Positions 33,513 through 41,403 of a DNA stretch of 63,183 bases are shown piece by piece. Every line of letters begins with the position of its first letter. Positions within the stretch are counted from its first letter, which is position 1. This DNA comes from Opitutia bacterium UBA7876 (lineage in GTDB: Bacteria > Verrucomicrobiota > Verrucomicrobiia > Opitutales > Seribacteraceae). A program made the position numbers and the translations under genes. The DNA lies in the NCBI GenBank assembly GCA_002500665.1, contig DLRY01000009.1, positions 1 through 63,183 of the forward strand, given 5' to 3'. The notes under the pieces were generated by a model. The model had not been told where the DNA came from. It did not search any database and saw nothing but the letters and a program-made list of their open reading frames with translations.

Positions 33513-34937
33513 TCAAAGGATATCAGGCGGGCTGTATTCCCTGGATCCGGGATAACGATCGCCCCAGGAACTGGCCAATTCGACGAAGTGGTCGACTTGA
33601 GCCGAAGCCGCCCCGATCCTCTTTTCGCCCTCCTTGAGCAGATCCTTGAGGGCTCTCGCCTTCAAGCCAATACGCTTGTCGCAAGCTAACCGCTCGACGA
33701 GATCGTTGTCCCTGATCTTGCCCTTCCGAAGGTCTTTCACGGTTCGGACCGCGTGCTCCTTGATGGCGGCATGGGCATCCTCTCTGCCGGACCCGGCCTT
33801 GACCGCCTCCATCATGAAGGTCGTGGAGAGAAGGAAGGGAAGGTAGCGCTGGGTTTCCGCCGCTATTACCTTGGGGAAAACCTCCATCTGCCGTAGAACC
33901 GTGAGAAAAGTGTCGAGCAAGCCGTCAATGGCGAAGAATGCGTCGGGCAAGGCGACTCGGCGAACCACCGAGCAGGAAACGTCTCCCTCGTTCCATTGAT
34001 CCCCCGAAAGAGCGGAGACCATGGCCAAGTGGCCGTTCAAGATGGCATGAAAGCCGTTGATCCTTTCGCAACTTCGGCTGTTCATCTTGTGGGGCATGGC
34101 GGAAGACCCGGTCTGTCCCTTGGCAAAACCTTCGCCCAGTAATTCGTGGCCTGCCATGATTCTGAGGGTCTTGGCAAAGCTCGAGGGAGCGGCGGAAAGG
34201 CGGACGAGAAGGGAAACCACCTCGAGATCGAGGCTACGGGGATAAACTTGCCCCACGCTTTCCCAATTAGCAGGCGCCCCGAGGTGCTCCATGACCTTCT
34301 TGTCCAGTTGTTCCGCTTTTTTGGCATTGCCAAGGAGCGTGACCTGATCCAGACGCGTCCCAACCGCACCCTTGACGCCACGATAAGGGTAAGTTGCACA
34401 GAGACGGGAAAGGGCATCAAGAGCCCGCTCAAGTTCCTCGCCCCAATTCGCCATCCGCTTACCTAAGGTAGTAAGTTGGGCTGGAACGTTGTGGGAGCGG
34501 GCGGTAAGGGGAAGGTCCCTATAGGCCTCGGCCTTTTCGGCCAAGGCAAGAAGGGCCGCTATCCCCTTGTCAAGGAGGAGCGAAAGAGAGCGGTGAACCT
34601 GCAACTGCTCCACGTTCTCGGTCAAGTCGCGGCTCGTCATACCCTTGTGGGCATGCTGGTGACCAGCCTTGTCGGCAAACTCCTCGAGCCGGGCCTTGAC
34701 GTCGTGCTTGGTCACGGCCTCCCTTTTGCGTATGGAATCCAGGTCTACGAGCAACTTGGCTTTTTCAGAGGCCTCGATGTCCGAGGGAGCGATCTTTATG
34801 CCGAGTTCCAGCTGGGCTTTCATAACGGCAATCCAGAACTCTCTTTCCATGACCACCTTACCGCTGGCCGACCAGAGGTTCTTCATCGAGGGCGAAGCAT
34901 AACGCTCGGCCAAAACGTTGGGTATGTCCATTTTCAT
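33513..34937 (-). CDS. purB: Adenylosuccinate lyase
   Basis: The 474-aa fumarase/aspartase-superfamily enzyme acts twice in purine synthesis (SAICAR to AICAR, adenylosuccinate to AMP). The signature loop GSSAMPHKMNS is intact, as are HKGMTSRDLTENVEQLQ near residues 90-106 and TARSHNVPAQLTTLGKRMANW. Total length is standard. The ATG at 34937 overlaps the ispH stop as TAATG; a second ATG two codons later (34931, MDIPNVL) is the conserved start and may be the real one. It follows ispH and precedes pfp by about 100 nt. Confidence 0.96.
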   Translation of the reverse strand: MKMDIPNVLAERYASPSMKNLWSASGKVVMEREFWIAVMKAQLELGIKIAPSDIEASEKAKLLVDLDSIRKREAVTKHDVKARLEEFADKAGHQHAHKGMTSRDLTENVEQLQVHRSLSLLLDKGIAALLALAEKAEAYRDLPLTARSHNVPAQLTTLGKRMANWGEELERALDALSRLCATYPYRGVKGAVGTRLDQVTLLGNAKKAEQLDKKVMEHLGAPANWESVGQVYPRSLDLEVVSLLVRLSAAPSSFAKTLRIMAGHELLGEGFAKGQTGSSAMPHKMNSRSCERINGFHAILNGHLAMVSALSGDQWNEGDVSCSVVRRVALPDAFFAIDGLLDTFLTVLRQMEVFPKVIAAETQRYLPFLLSTTFMMEAVKAGSGREDAHAAIKEHAVRTVKDLRKGKIRDNDLVERLACDKRIGLKARALKDLLKEGEKRIGAASAQVDHFVELASSWGDRYPGSREYSPPDIL

Positions 34938-35821
34938 TAAGATGAGTTGCCGGGGAAGGACTCCAGCCGTTCGCATACCGAACGGATTATGAATTCGGGG
35001 GTGGAGGCTCCAGCGGTCACGCCTACGACCGAACAGGAGGAAAAGGATTGCTCCTTCAATTCTTCTGCAGTCTCGACGTGAAAGGTCGGGCGGTCATGGG
35101 ACGCCGCGAGCTTGGCTAGTTTCCGGGTATTGGCGGAATGCTTGCCTCCAATCACCACGATGGCTTCCGCTCCGCCCTCGACCAAATCGACCAAATCGGA
35201 TTGCCTCTCCTTGGTGGCGCCGCAGATCGTGTCGAACACGAGAATCTCAGGATATTTCTCGGCAAGCATACCGGATAATTTTTTAAATTCATGGGAGAAC
35301 ATGGTCGACTGGGAAACCATCGCCACCTTTCCCGCGAACTCCGGGAGCGACAGGAGATCCTTTTCTCCGCTGACGACGTGCCCCTTCTCTCCGGCATATC
35401 CAAGCAGTCCTATGACCTCGGGATGCTCGGGATCCCCGAAGATCACGACGTCATACCCCTTGGCCGCATGAGTCCTTACCTTGCCCGCAATGACACCGAC
35501 GTCGGGACAGGTCCCGTCCCGGAAGGGCAAACCCAAACCCTTGAGGTATTTCCTCCGCTGGGGAGAAATTCCATGGGCCCGAATGACCATCACTGAATCC
35601 TTCTCTTCATCCTCCTCGATCCGGATTTCGTCATGGCTTTGATAATCCCCGACTTCGCGAATGTCCTCTTTGCTCAAAGCACTCATCATCTGTTTGTTAT
35701 GAATGAGCGGCCCATCGGTCAATACAGTCCGCTCTCCGTCCTTCGCCTGCTCTCGGGCGATCTGAATGGCCCGTTCGACTCCCCAGCAGAAACCGGCGCT
35801 TTTAGCTCTAATTACTTTCAT
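34937..35821 (-). CDS. ispH: 4-hydroxy-3-methylbut-2-enyl diphosphate reductase
   Basis: The 294-aa enzyme is the last step of the MEP isoprenoid pathway, producing IPP and DMAPP. Three conserved cysteines for the Fe-S cluster are at 12 (AGFCWGVERA), 105 (DGTCPDVG) and 200 (DTICGAT). Family histidines lie in PLIHNKQ and GDPEHPEVIG, with VTAGASTPEFIIR at the end. Start at 35821 gives Cys12, the same number as in E. coli, and GGGAGAG stands five bases before it; the upstream ATG at 35833 would precede the predicted transcription start. A sigma-70-like promoter is visible at 35836-35864. Confidence 0.96.
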   Translation of the reverse strand: MKVIRAKSAGFCWGVERAIQIAREQAKDGERTVLTDGPLIHNKQMMSALSKEDIREVGDYQSHDEIRIEEDEEKDSVMVIRAHGISPQRRKYLKGLGLPFRDGTCPDVGVIAGKVRTHAAKGYDVVIFGDPEHPEVIGLLGYAGEKGHVVSGEKDLLSLPEFAGKVAMVSQSTMFSHEFKKLSGMLAEKYPEILVFDTICGATKERQSDLVDLVEGGAEAIVVIGGKHSANTRKLAKLAASHDRPTFHVETAEELKEQSFSSCSVVGVTAGASTPEFIIRSVCERLESFPGNSS

Positions 35822-35835
35822 TGGCTCTCCCATCC

Positions 35836-35864
35836 TATATAAACCTATCTCCCTGCGCGTTCAA
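35836..35864 (-). promoter_or_regulatory. Candidate sigma-70 promoter for ispH-purB-pfp
   Basis: On the minus strand TTGAAC (35864-35859) and TATATA (35841-35836) are separated by exactly 17 bp. Transcription would start near 35829, leaving a leader of only about 8 nt before the ATG at 35821. Confidence 0.5.
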
Positions 35865-35906
35865 TATTGATTTGCGTTGCAACTCTAATCGGTGGAGGAT
35901 GGGAGT

Positions 35907-36653
35907 ATGGCTGTTTTATCGAAATCCTTCCCTTTTTTTCTCATCACCGCCCTTTTCCTTCCGATGGCTTCCATGCTTAGCGCGAAGGCCGACAAGAAGA
36001 ACGAAAGCACCTATTCTTACGGCAAGAAATCCAGGGACGGGATCGGTAAGTTCTACATGGGACGCGAAATATCCCAAGTCATGGGTCACCTTGGAGCAGG
36101 CTGGCTGGAAAGGCCCAAAAGAGAACAGGAAGAAAGAACGGATCTCTTGGTCAAGAACATGCAACTCAAACCCACCGACGTGGTTGCGGACGTCGGGGCA
36201 GGCTCCGGCTACTTTACCTTCCGGATGGCCGAACTCGTGCCCAAGGGCAAGGTCCATGCCGTCGACATTTCCCCTCAGATGCTGGGTATCGTACGGGCCA
36301 AGATGAGGAGCCTCAAGGCAACCAACGTCCTGCCCGTCCAGAGCACCATCAAGGATACCAAGCTTCCGCCGGGCTCCATCGACTGCGTATTGATCGTCGA
36401 TGCCTACCATGAGTTTTCGCACCCGAGAGAAATGGCGGAATCCATTTCCAGAGCCCTTCGTGTAGGAGGTCGCTTGATCTTGATCGAATACCGTAAGGAG
36501 GATCCCTCCGTTCCCATCAAGCTTCTTCACAAAATGACCCAGGAGCAGGCCATCAAGGAAGTTTCTCAGGTTGGTCTGGCCTGGAAGGAGACCCTCGACG
36601 TACTTCCCCAGCAGCACTTCATGATTTTCGAGAAACAAGCCAAGAAAAAGTGA
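35907..36653 (+). CDS. Class I SAM methyltransferase with apparent signal peptide
   Basis: The 248-aa protein starts at an ATG with an ideal GGAGG eight bases upstream. The first 27 or so residues form a convincing signal peptide (KSFPFFLITALFLPMASMLS). After a polar linker comes a Rossmann methyltransferase: VVADVGAGSGYFTFRMAEL (motif I, about 90-108), VHAVDISPQML, then IDCVLIVDAYHEFSHP and LRVGGRLILIEY. SAM is cytoplasmic, so export would be paradoxical; the N-terminus might instead anchor the enzyme to the inner face of the membrane. It is followed at 23 nt by an exported propeller and then a small secreted protein. Substrate unknown. Confidence 0.82.
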   Translation: MAVLSKSFPFFLITALFLPMASMLSAKADKKNESTYSYGKKSRDGIGKFYMGREISQVMGHLGAGWLERPKREQEERTDLLVKNMQLKPTDVVADVGAGSGYFTFRMAELVPKGKVHAVDISPQMLGIVRAKMRSLKATNVLPVQSTIKDTKLPPGSIDCVLIVDAYHEFSHPREMAESISRALRVGGRLILIEYRKEDPSVPIKLLHKMTQEQAIKEVSQVGLAWKETLDVLPQQHFMIFEKQAKKK

Positions 36654-36676
36654 GGCTTCCGCTTTTCCCCACTGAC

Positions 36677-37939
36677 ATGATCCTGTCTTTTTCGGGTTGC
36701 CGCAAGGCTTTGCCCATGCTCGTCCTGATCCAGAGCCTTGCTTTTCCTCTCCTCTTGCATTCCGAGAACTGGAACCGCTTCCGCGGGCCGGACGGCGCAG
36801 GATCGGCAAGTTCGGGAAGCTTTCCCGATGCCTGGACTGCCAAGGACTTCAAGTGGTCCGTCAAGCTGCCTGGGGTGGGACACTCGTCTCCCGTTCTGTG
36901 GGAAGAAAAGATCTTCACGACTTGCGCCAGCGAGTCGACCGGGGAACAGTTCGTCCTCTGCCTGGAGGCAGGAACGGGGAAGGAACTTTGGCGCAAGAGC
37001 TTCCCCTCCAAGGTATACCCTCATCACAAGTTCAATAGCTTCGCGTCCTCTACGCCAACTGTAGACGGAGAATTCCTTTTCGTTTCCTGGACGACTAAGG
37101 AATCGAACGACCTTCTTTGCATCGACCACCGGGGAGAATTGGTCTGGCGGAAGAATTTCGGCAAGTTTCAGACCGAGCATGGGAATGGATTCTCTCCGGT
37201 GATCGAGGGGGATAGGGTCGTCGTCACCCACGATCATGAAATCGAGTCATCCATTCTCTGCCTGGACCGCAGGACTGGCCGCACCCTCTGGAAGGTCCCC
37301 CGCACGGGGTCCAAGCCTTCCGCGTCCACTCCCCTAGCCTATCATGCCCCGAACGGTCGAGGCCTGCAGTTCGTAAGCAACTCCAAGTCCCATGGCTGTT
37401 ACGGCGTGGATGCCCTCTCGGGCAAACTTCTGTGGGAAACGGGGCCCGGCACCCTCGACCTCAGGAGCGTCTCCTCCCCCGTCCTTTCGGAAGGGCTCTT
37501 TTTCGCATCCTGCGGGGCCGGAAGCCGCGGCAGCCGCCTCGTTGCCATTCGCCCTCCCGCCAAGAAGGGCGGCAAAGCCGAGGTTGCCTACGTCCTCGAA
37601 AAAAACGTCCCCTACGTCCCCACCCCCCTGCCGATCGGAAAAACGATGTTTTTGCTATCGGACGGCGGCATCGCCTCCTGCATCGAAACCTCGAGTGGAA
37701 AAGTCCTGTGGCGCGAGAGGATGGAGGGAAACTATTTTGCCTCCCCCATTCTTCTCGACGGCAAGGTCTGCGCGATCTCGAGGGAAGGAGAAGTGAGGCT
37801 CCTTTCGGTCGACCCCAATGGAATGAAAACTTTGGGGACGTCGAAGCTCGGCGAGCTGACCTACAACACCCCTGCGGTATCCCGTGACGCAGTCTTTTTC
37901 CGCACCTACTCGAGCCTGCACTGCCTGTCGGCGAGGTAA
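36677..37939 (+). CDS. Exported PQQ-like beta-propeller protein
   Basis: The 420-aa product begins with a signal peptide (about 1-29, PMLVLIQSLAFPLLLHS) and then the marker ENWNRFRGPDGAGSA also seen in the propeller at 24666. Blades include CLEAGTGKELWRKSFPS, LLCIDHRGELVWRKNFG, CLDRRTGRTLWKVPRTG and CIETSSGKVLWRERMEG. It has the simple seven- or eight-blade build without the long helical insert of its paralogue. No catalytic residues or PQQ ligands can be assigned. Start at 36677 avoids overlap with the methyltransferase. A scaffold or sugar-binding role outside the cytoplasm is plausible, but that is inference. Confidence 0.82.
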   Translation: MILSFSGCRKALPMLVLIQSLAFPLLLHSENWNRFRGPDGAGSASSGSFPDAWTAKDFKWSVKLPGVGHSSPVLWEEKIFTTCASESTGEQFVLCLEAGTGKELWRKSFPSKVYPHHKFNSFASSTPTVDGEFLFVSWTTKESNDLLCIDHRGELVWRKNFGKFQTEHGNGFSPVIEGDRVVVTHDHEIESSILCLDRRTGRTLWKVPRTGSKPSASTPLAYHAPNGRGLQFVSNSKSHGCYGVDALSGKLLWETGPGTLDLRSVSSPVLSEGLFFASCGAGSRGSRLVAIRPPAKKGGKAEVAYVLEKNVPYVPTPLPIGKTMFLLSDGGIASCIETSSGKVLWRERMEGNYFASPILLDGKVCAISREGEVRLLSVDPNGMKTLGTSKLGELTYNTPAVSRDAVFFRTYSSLHCLSAR

Positions 37940-37992
37940 TCAGAGCCTTCATTCCCGTTGACTCCGCCTTGAACCTGTTTAAGAAAAGCCTC

Positions 37993-38511
37993 ATGAAGAA
38001 GTTTTCCTTCCCCCTCGCTTTTCTCGCCCTGGCCTGCCTTGCGCTGGCCTCCGGAGCCAATGCGGTCGAAGTGGCCGGCTACTCCTTCGCCGCCCCCGAA
38101 GGCTGGAAATCCTCCCCACCCTCGTCCAGCATGCGGAAGGCCCAATTTTCCGTTCCCGGAAAATCCGGTAAGGACGCCGAGGCCGTTTTCTTTTACTTTG
38201 GCAGCGGGGGAGCCGGTGGAGTGAAGGCCAACGTCGACCGCTGGATGAAGCAATTCCAGAACCCCCAGGGCCAAAGCGTCAAGACGGAGACCGTCAACGG
38301 CACGAAAGTAACCTTTGCCCAAGCCTACGGAACCTTCCTGAGCGGCCGCCCTTTCGGCCCCAAGACCTCCAATCCGGGCTATGCCATGCTCGCCGCCATC
38401 ATCGAGGGAAGGAAGGGCGCAATCTTCGTCAAGATGACCGGTCCCAAGGAAGCGGTGGAGGAAAACTCGACCAAACTGAGAAAGATGGTCGCTGACGCCC
38501 TCTCCAAGTAG
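37993..38511 (+). CDS. Small secreted protein of unknown function
   Basis: The 172-aa protein has a textbook signal peptide ending near residue 24 (FLALACLALASGANA). The mature part begins VEVAGYSFAAPEGWKS and continues with QFSVPGKSGKDAEAVFFYFG, VDRWMKQFQNPQGQSV and GAIFVKMTGPKEAVEENSTK. The pattern of an exposed GW motif plus alternating strands resembles PsbP-like or lipid-binding folds, but I cannot assign it to a named family. It is 53 nt downstream of the propeller gene and probably in its operon. Its stop faces the convergent amidase gene at 8 nt. Confidence 0.7.
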   Translation: MKKFSFPLAFLALACLALASGANAVEVAGYSFAAPEGWKSSPPSSSMRKAQFSVPGKSGKDAEAVFFYFGSGGAGGVKANVDRWMKQFQNPQGQSVKTETVNGTKVTFAQAYGTFLSGRPFGPKTSNPGYAMLAAIIEGRKGAIFVKMTGPKEAVEENSTKLRKMVADALSK

Positions 38512-38518
38512 CCTCAGG

Positions 38519-39724
38519 CTACTCGTTCAAGGCGTTCATCAATCCCTTGGCCACAGCCTGAGCGTATTCCTCGACCAGGGCCAGGCGGCGGATTCCGTTG
38601 ATCTCGCGCGCACCCGCGTAGCTCCCCGCCATAATCCTCCCGTAGGCTCCCTTTGAATTCGCCCTGTAGGGTTCAAGAAAAACCACCGGGCACCTGTACA
38701 GACGATTGGCCAGGAGGTTGCGGGCCCAAACCCCCTCGGCCTTACCTATCTTGAGGGCATTGGGTCCCTTGTAGGAGAAAGCGGGCAGACCGGTGGCCTC
38801 GGCAAAGGCAACCGAGAGCCCATCCGCCAGTTTTTGCTCGGGGCGGTGCCAGCCACTGAGCAGGCGCAGCAGCATCTCGAAACGCTGGTCGTCGTAGGCC
38901 AGCTCTCCGCCCATGTAGCATCCGTTGACCAGGACGTGAAAGTCGTTGCGATCAACCAGCTCCTTCTTGTCGGGATCCTTCCAGGCCGAAGCGTTGAGAT
39001 GAAGACAAATCACCAAGTCGGGACGGATACTCTCGTTTACGAGGCGGGCCCGGGCCCGAATCTCGCTGACCCGGTAAAAAAGCATCTCCCTCCTCTTCCT
39101 GAGCAACTTCTCCCTTTCTTCCTTTTCCAGCTTCTCGAGTCCCCTATCCTTGGCCCAGCGGTTGGCCAGTTCGACGAAATCGCCGGGCTTCTTGCTCGTC
39201 ACGGGCTCCTTGACCCGGCGGACGAGGAAAACCTCGGCTCCCTTGGAAGCAAGGATCTTCTCAAGCCTGAAGGCAGTCTGCAAAGACAGGTCTCCCTCCT
39301 TGACGGCAGGTTTCCCATCAATGGAAAAATGGCGCCCTTCCATTTCCGAGTACTTGCCCCCGATATGACCGGGGTCCAGAGCGATTCTCATTCCCTTAAG
39401 GGATTTCCAGGCCGGCAATGGGTAAACCGAAGAAGCCGGAGTCGAGCGGAAGGACAGGTCGAACCAATCGTCCTTGCCCGCCTCCTTGCGGATACGGGCC
39501 TTGTCCTTCTCGATCACGATCCAGGGAGCCCACCATTCCTTACGCGGACAATAAACGCGGGTAAGTATACCCTCGAACTCAGGTCCGGTCAGTTTGCCCT
39601 GAAAAGGCTCGAGATGGGTCCAGTCGGGGGCCTTGCCGAGAACGGAAGTTTCCGGAAAAGCCGACTTCCAGCCCAAGCAAATAAAGCAAACGATGAGTGC
39701 CCCGCGCCACACGCTTACGAGCAT
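38519..39724 (-). CDS. N-acetylmuramoyl-L-alanine amidase (Amidase_3)
   Basis: The roughly 401-aa exported zinc amidase splits the bond between MurNAc and the stem peptide in peptidoglycan. After a signal peptide (WRGALIVCFICLGWKSAFP) and a 100-residue N-terminal region comes the Amidase_3 core: GMRIALDPGHIGGKYSEMEG with the first His and Glu ligands, SLQTAFRLEKILASKGAEVF, VICLHLNASAW with another His, and YRCPVVFLEPYRANS. A basic, Lys/Arg/Glu-rich insert (about 190-225) looks helical and may regulate access to the active site. ATG at 39724 is one of several possible starts; no strong Shine-Dalgarno is seen. It is divergent from the response regulator gene. Confidence 0.85.
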   Translation of the reverse strand: MLVSVWRGALIVCFICLGWKSAFPETSVLGKAPDWTHLEPFQGKLTGPEFEGILTRVYCPRKEWWAPWIVIEKDKARIRKEAGKDDWFDLSFRSTPASSVYPLPAWKSLKGMRIALDPGHIGGKYSEMEGRHFSIDGKPAVKEGDLSLQTAFRLEKILASKGAEVFLVRRVKEPVTSKKPGDFVELANRWAKDRGLEKLEKEEREKLLRKRREMLFYRVSEIRARARLVNESIRPDLVICLHLNASAWKDPDKKELVDRNDFHVLVNGCYMGGELAYDDQRFEMLLRLLSGWHRPEQKLADGLSVAFAEATGLPAFSYKGPNALKIGKAEGVWARNLLANRLYRCPVVFLEPYRANSKGAYGRIMAGSYAGAREINGIRRLALVEEYAQAVAKGLMNALNE

Positions 39725-39795
39725 GGTCACGGAAAAAGGATTTGCAAAGTTTTTTCTTTTTCCAAAGGACTCTATCAAGCCATAGCCTACGTAAC

Positions 39796-41208
39796 GTGAC
39801 TCTCGGAAAGGAAACTCTCGGTTTTTTCAAGGATAAGGAAATTCTCCTCCTCGAGGATGATTCTCTTCTCGCCAGGCGCTTGGTCTCGGCACTGGAAAGA
39901 ATGGGTGGTGAAGTGACCCATTGCTCGAGCATCGAGGAAGCGAGGCATGCCTTGCGGGATCTTTCCTTCGAAGCCACCCTTCTCGACTTGAACCTGCCAG
40001 ACGGGGAAAGCCTCGACCTATTGCGCGAAAAATTGGTCCCGGAATACACCCTGACCGTTCTCATGACGGGTGAAGGCGGTGTTCGATCCGCGGTCGAAGC
40101 CCTCCAGCTTGGAGCCGACGACTACCTGGCCAAGCCCTTTGACCCGGACGAGCTCCCCCTCGTTTACGCCCATGCCGACCTCCGCCGCAAAAACGCCAGG
40201 CTTAGCCAACATGCCCGGGAAAGCGAGAGGAGGAAAAGCCAAGCCATCTTCTTCGGCAGCTCTTTCGGGGACGACCTGGAAAAACTGGAGAAAATCCTCG
40301 AGGCCGACGGGAGGTTGTCCGGCAGTCTCCCCCCCGTGCTCATCGACGGTCCGACCGGGTCCGGCAAATCCACCTATGCCCGCTGGATCCACGATAACGG
40401 TCCTCGCGCCGAGGGTCCTTTTGTTGAGCTGAACTGCTCGGCCATCCCCGAGAACCTTCTCGAGTCCGAACTCTTCGGCCACGAGAAAGGAGCCTTTACG
40501 GACGCCAAGAATACCCGCATAGGCCTTTTCGAGGCGGCGCACCTCGGCACCCTTTTCCTTGATGAAATCGCCAGCCTTTCCCTCCCCTCTCAGGCCAAGG
40601 TTCTCCTCGCCATCGAAAACGGCGTCATCAGGCGCGTGGGCGGGACGAAGGAAATCCAGGCCGACGTCAGGATCATAGCTGCGGCCAACCAAGATCTCCG
40701 GGAAATGATCACGGATGGTACTTTCCGGGAAGATCTATTCCACAGGCTGGACCTTCTGCGCATGAGCATCCCGCCGCTCTCCAGCCGCGGGAGGGGAATT
40801 GTTGAGCTGGCCGATCATTTCCTTGCCGCGCTCTGCCAAAAATACAGGGTTCCCCAACCCGCCTTTTCAGATAATAGCCGGGCGACCCTGACGACTTATC
40901 CATGGCCGGGCAATGCCCGTGAGCTGATTCACGAACTCGAACGCTCCCTTGTCATGAACGAGAAGAGCGGGGAACTCGATCTCTCAATCTCGGGTGGCGG
41001 GAAAACGCAGACCGCCGGCATCGATGCCGGCGATTGGCTCAACCCCTCCTTTTCTTTCCCGGAAACCGGCTTTGATCTTGAGAAGGAACTTTTGAGACTG
41101 ATCAAGGTCGCCATCGACCAAGCGAATGGAAACGTCTCCCAAGCCGCCCGCCTCCTGGGAGTGCCGCGCGATTACGTCAGGTATAGGCTCCAGAAGAAAG
41201 AAGACTGA
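39796..41208 (+). CDS. Sigma-54-dependent response regulator (NtrC family)
   Basis: The 470-aa protein has all three NtrC-type parts. The receiver (about 15-125) has the acidic pocket EDD at 20-22, phosphoacceptor Asp64 in LLDLNLPDG and Lys in YLAKPF. The AAA+ domain has GPTGSGKSTYA, the sigma-54 contact loop HEKGAFTDA, FLDEIASLSLPSQAKVL, AAANQDLREM and FREDLFHRLDLL. The Fis-type helix-turn-helix is at the end (NVSQAARLLGVPRDYVRYRL). It would activate sigma-54 promoters when phosphorylated. The GTG at 39796 is the most reasonable start and has no clear Shine-Dalgarno. The likely partner kinase is at 44046, with two exported-protein genes in between. Confidence 0.9.
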   Translation: MTLGKETLGFFKDKEILLLEDDSLLARRLVSALERMGGEVTHCSSIEEARHALRDLSFEATLLDLNLPDGESLDLLREKLVPEYTLTVLMTGEGGVRSAVEALQLGADDYLAKPFDPDELPLVYAHADLRRKNARLSQHARESERRKSQAIFFGSSFGDDLEKLEKILEADGRLSGSLPPVLIDGPTGSGKSTYARWIHDNGPRAEGPFVELNCSAIPENLLESELFGHEKGAFTDAKNTRIGLFEAAHLGTLFLDEIASLSLPSQAKVLLAIENGVIRRVGGTKEIQADVRIIAAANQDLREMITDGTFREDLFHRLDLLRMSIPPLSSRGRGIVELADHFLAALCQKYRVPQPAFSDNSRATLTTYPWPGNARELIHELERSLVMNEKSGELDLSISGGGKTQTAGIDAGDWLNPSFSFPETGFDLEKELLRLIKVAIDQANGNVSQAARLLGVPRDYVRYRLQKKED

Positions 41209-41242
41209 GTCCTGGGGAATATTCACCAGAGATGAGGCCTAC

Positions 41243-41264
41243 ATTTGGGGTATATCCCCCAAGT
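41243..41264 (+). repeat. Inverted repeat TTGGGG/CCCCAA after the regulator gene
   Basis: TTGGGG (41245-41250) and CCCCAA (41257-41262) flank TATATC, with flanking pairs extending the match. It lies 35 nt after the regulator stop in the 195-nt gap before the repeat-protein gene. No T-run follows, so termination is unlikely. A protein-binding site is possible, given its place in the regulated intergenic region. Confidence 0.35.
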
Positions 41265-41403
41265 TGTGCTCCCGCAAAGGTCTTTAAATCAATATGAAAA
41301 CACATATACATCTGATATTAAGCTACTTGCAATATCTCCACTTCTTGGCGCGACAAATGATATGACGACATAGTCCCATATTTACCAAATCAAATCCAAA
41401 ATT

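Noticed and set aside
41243..41264. Inverted repeat after the regulator gene as a terminator
   Set aside because: There is no T-run after the stem on either strand.
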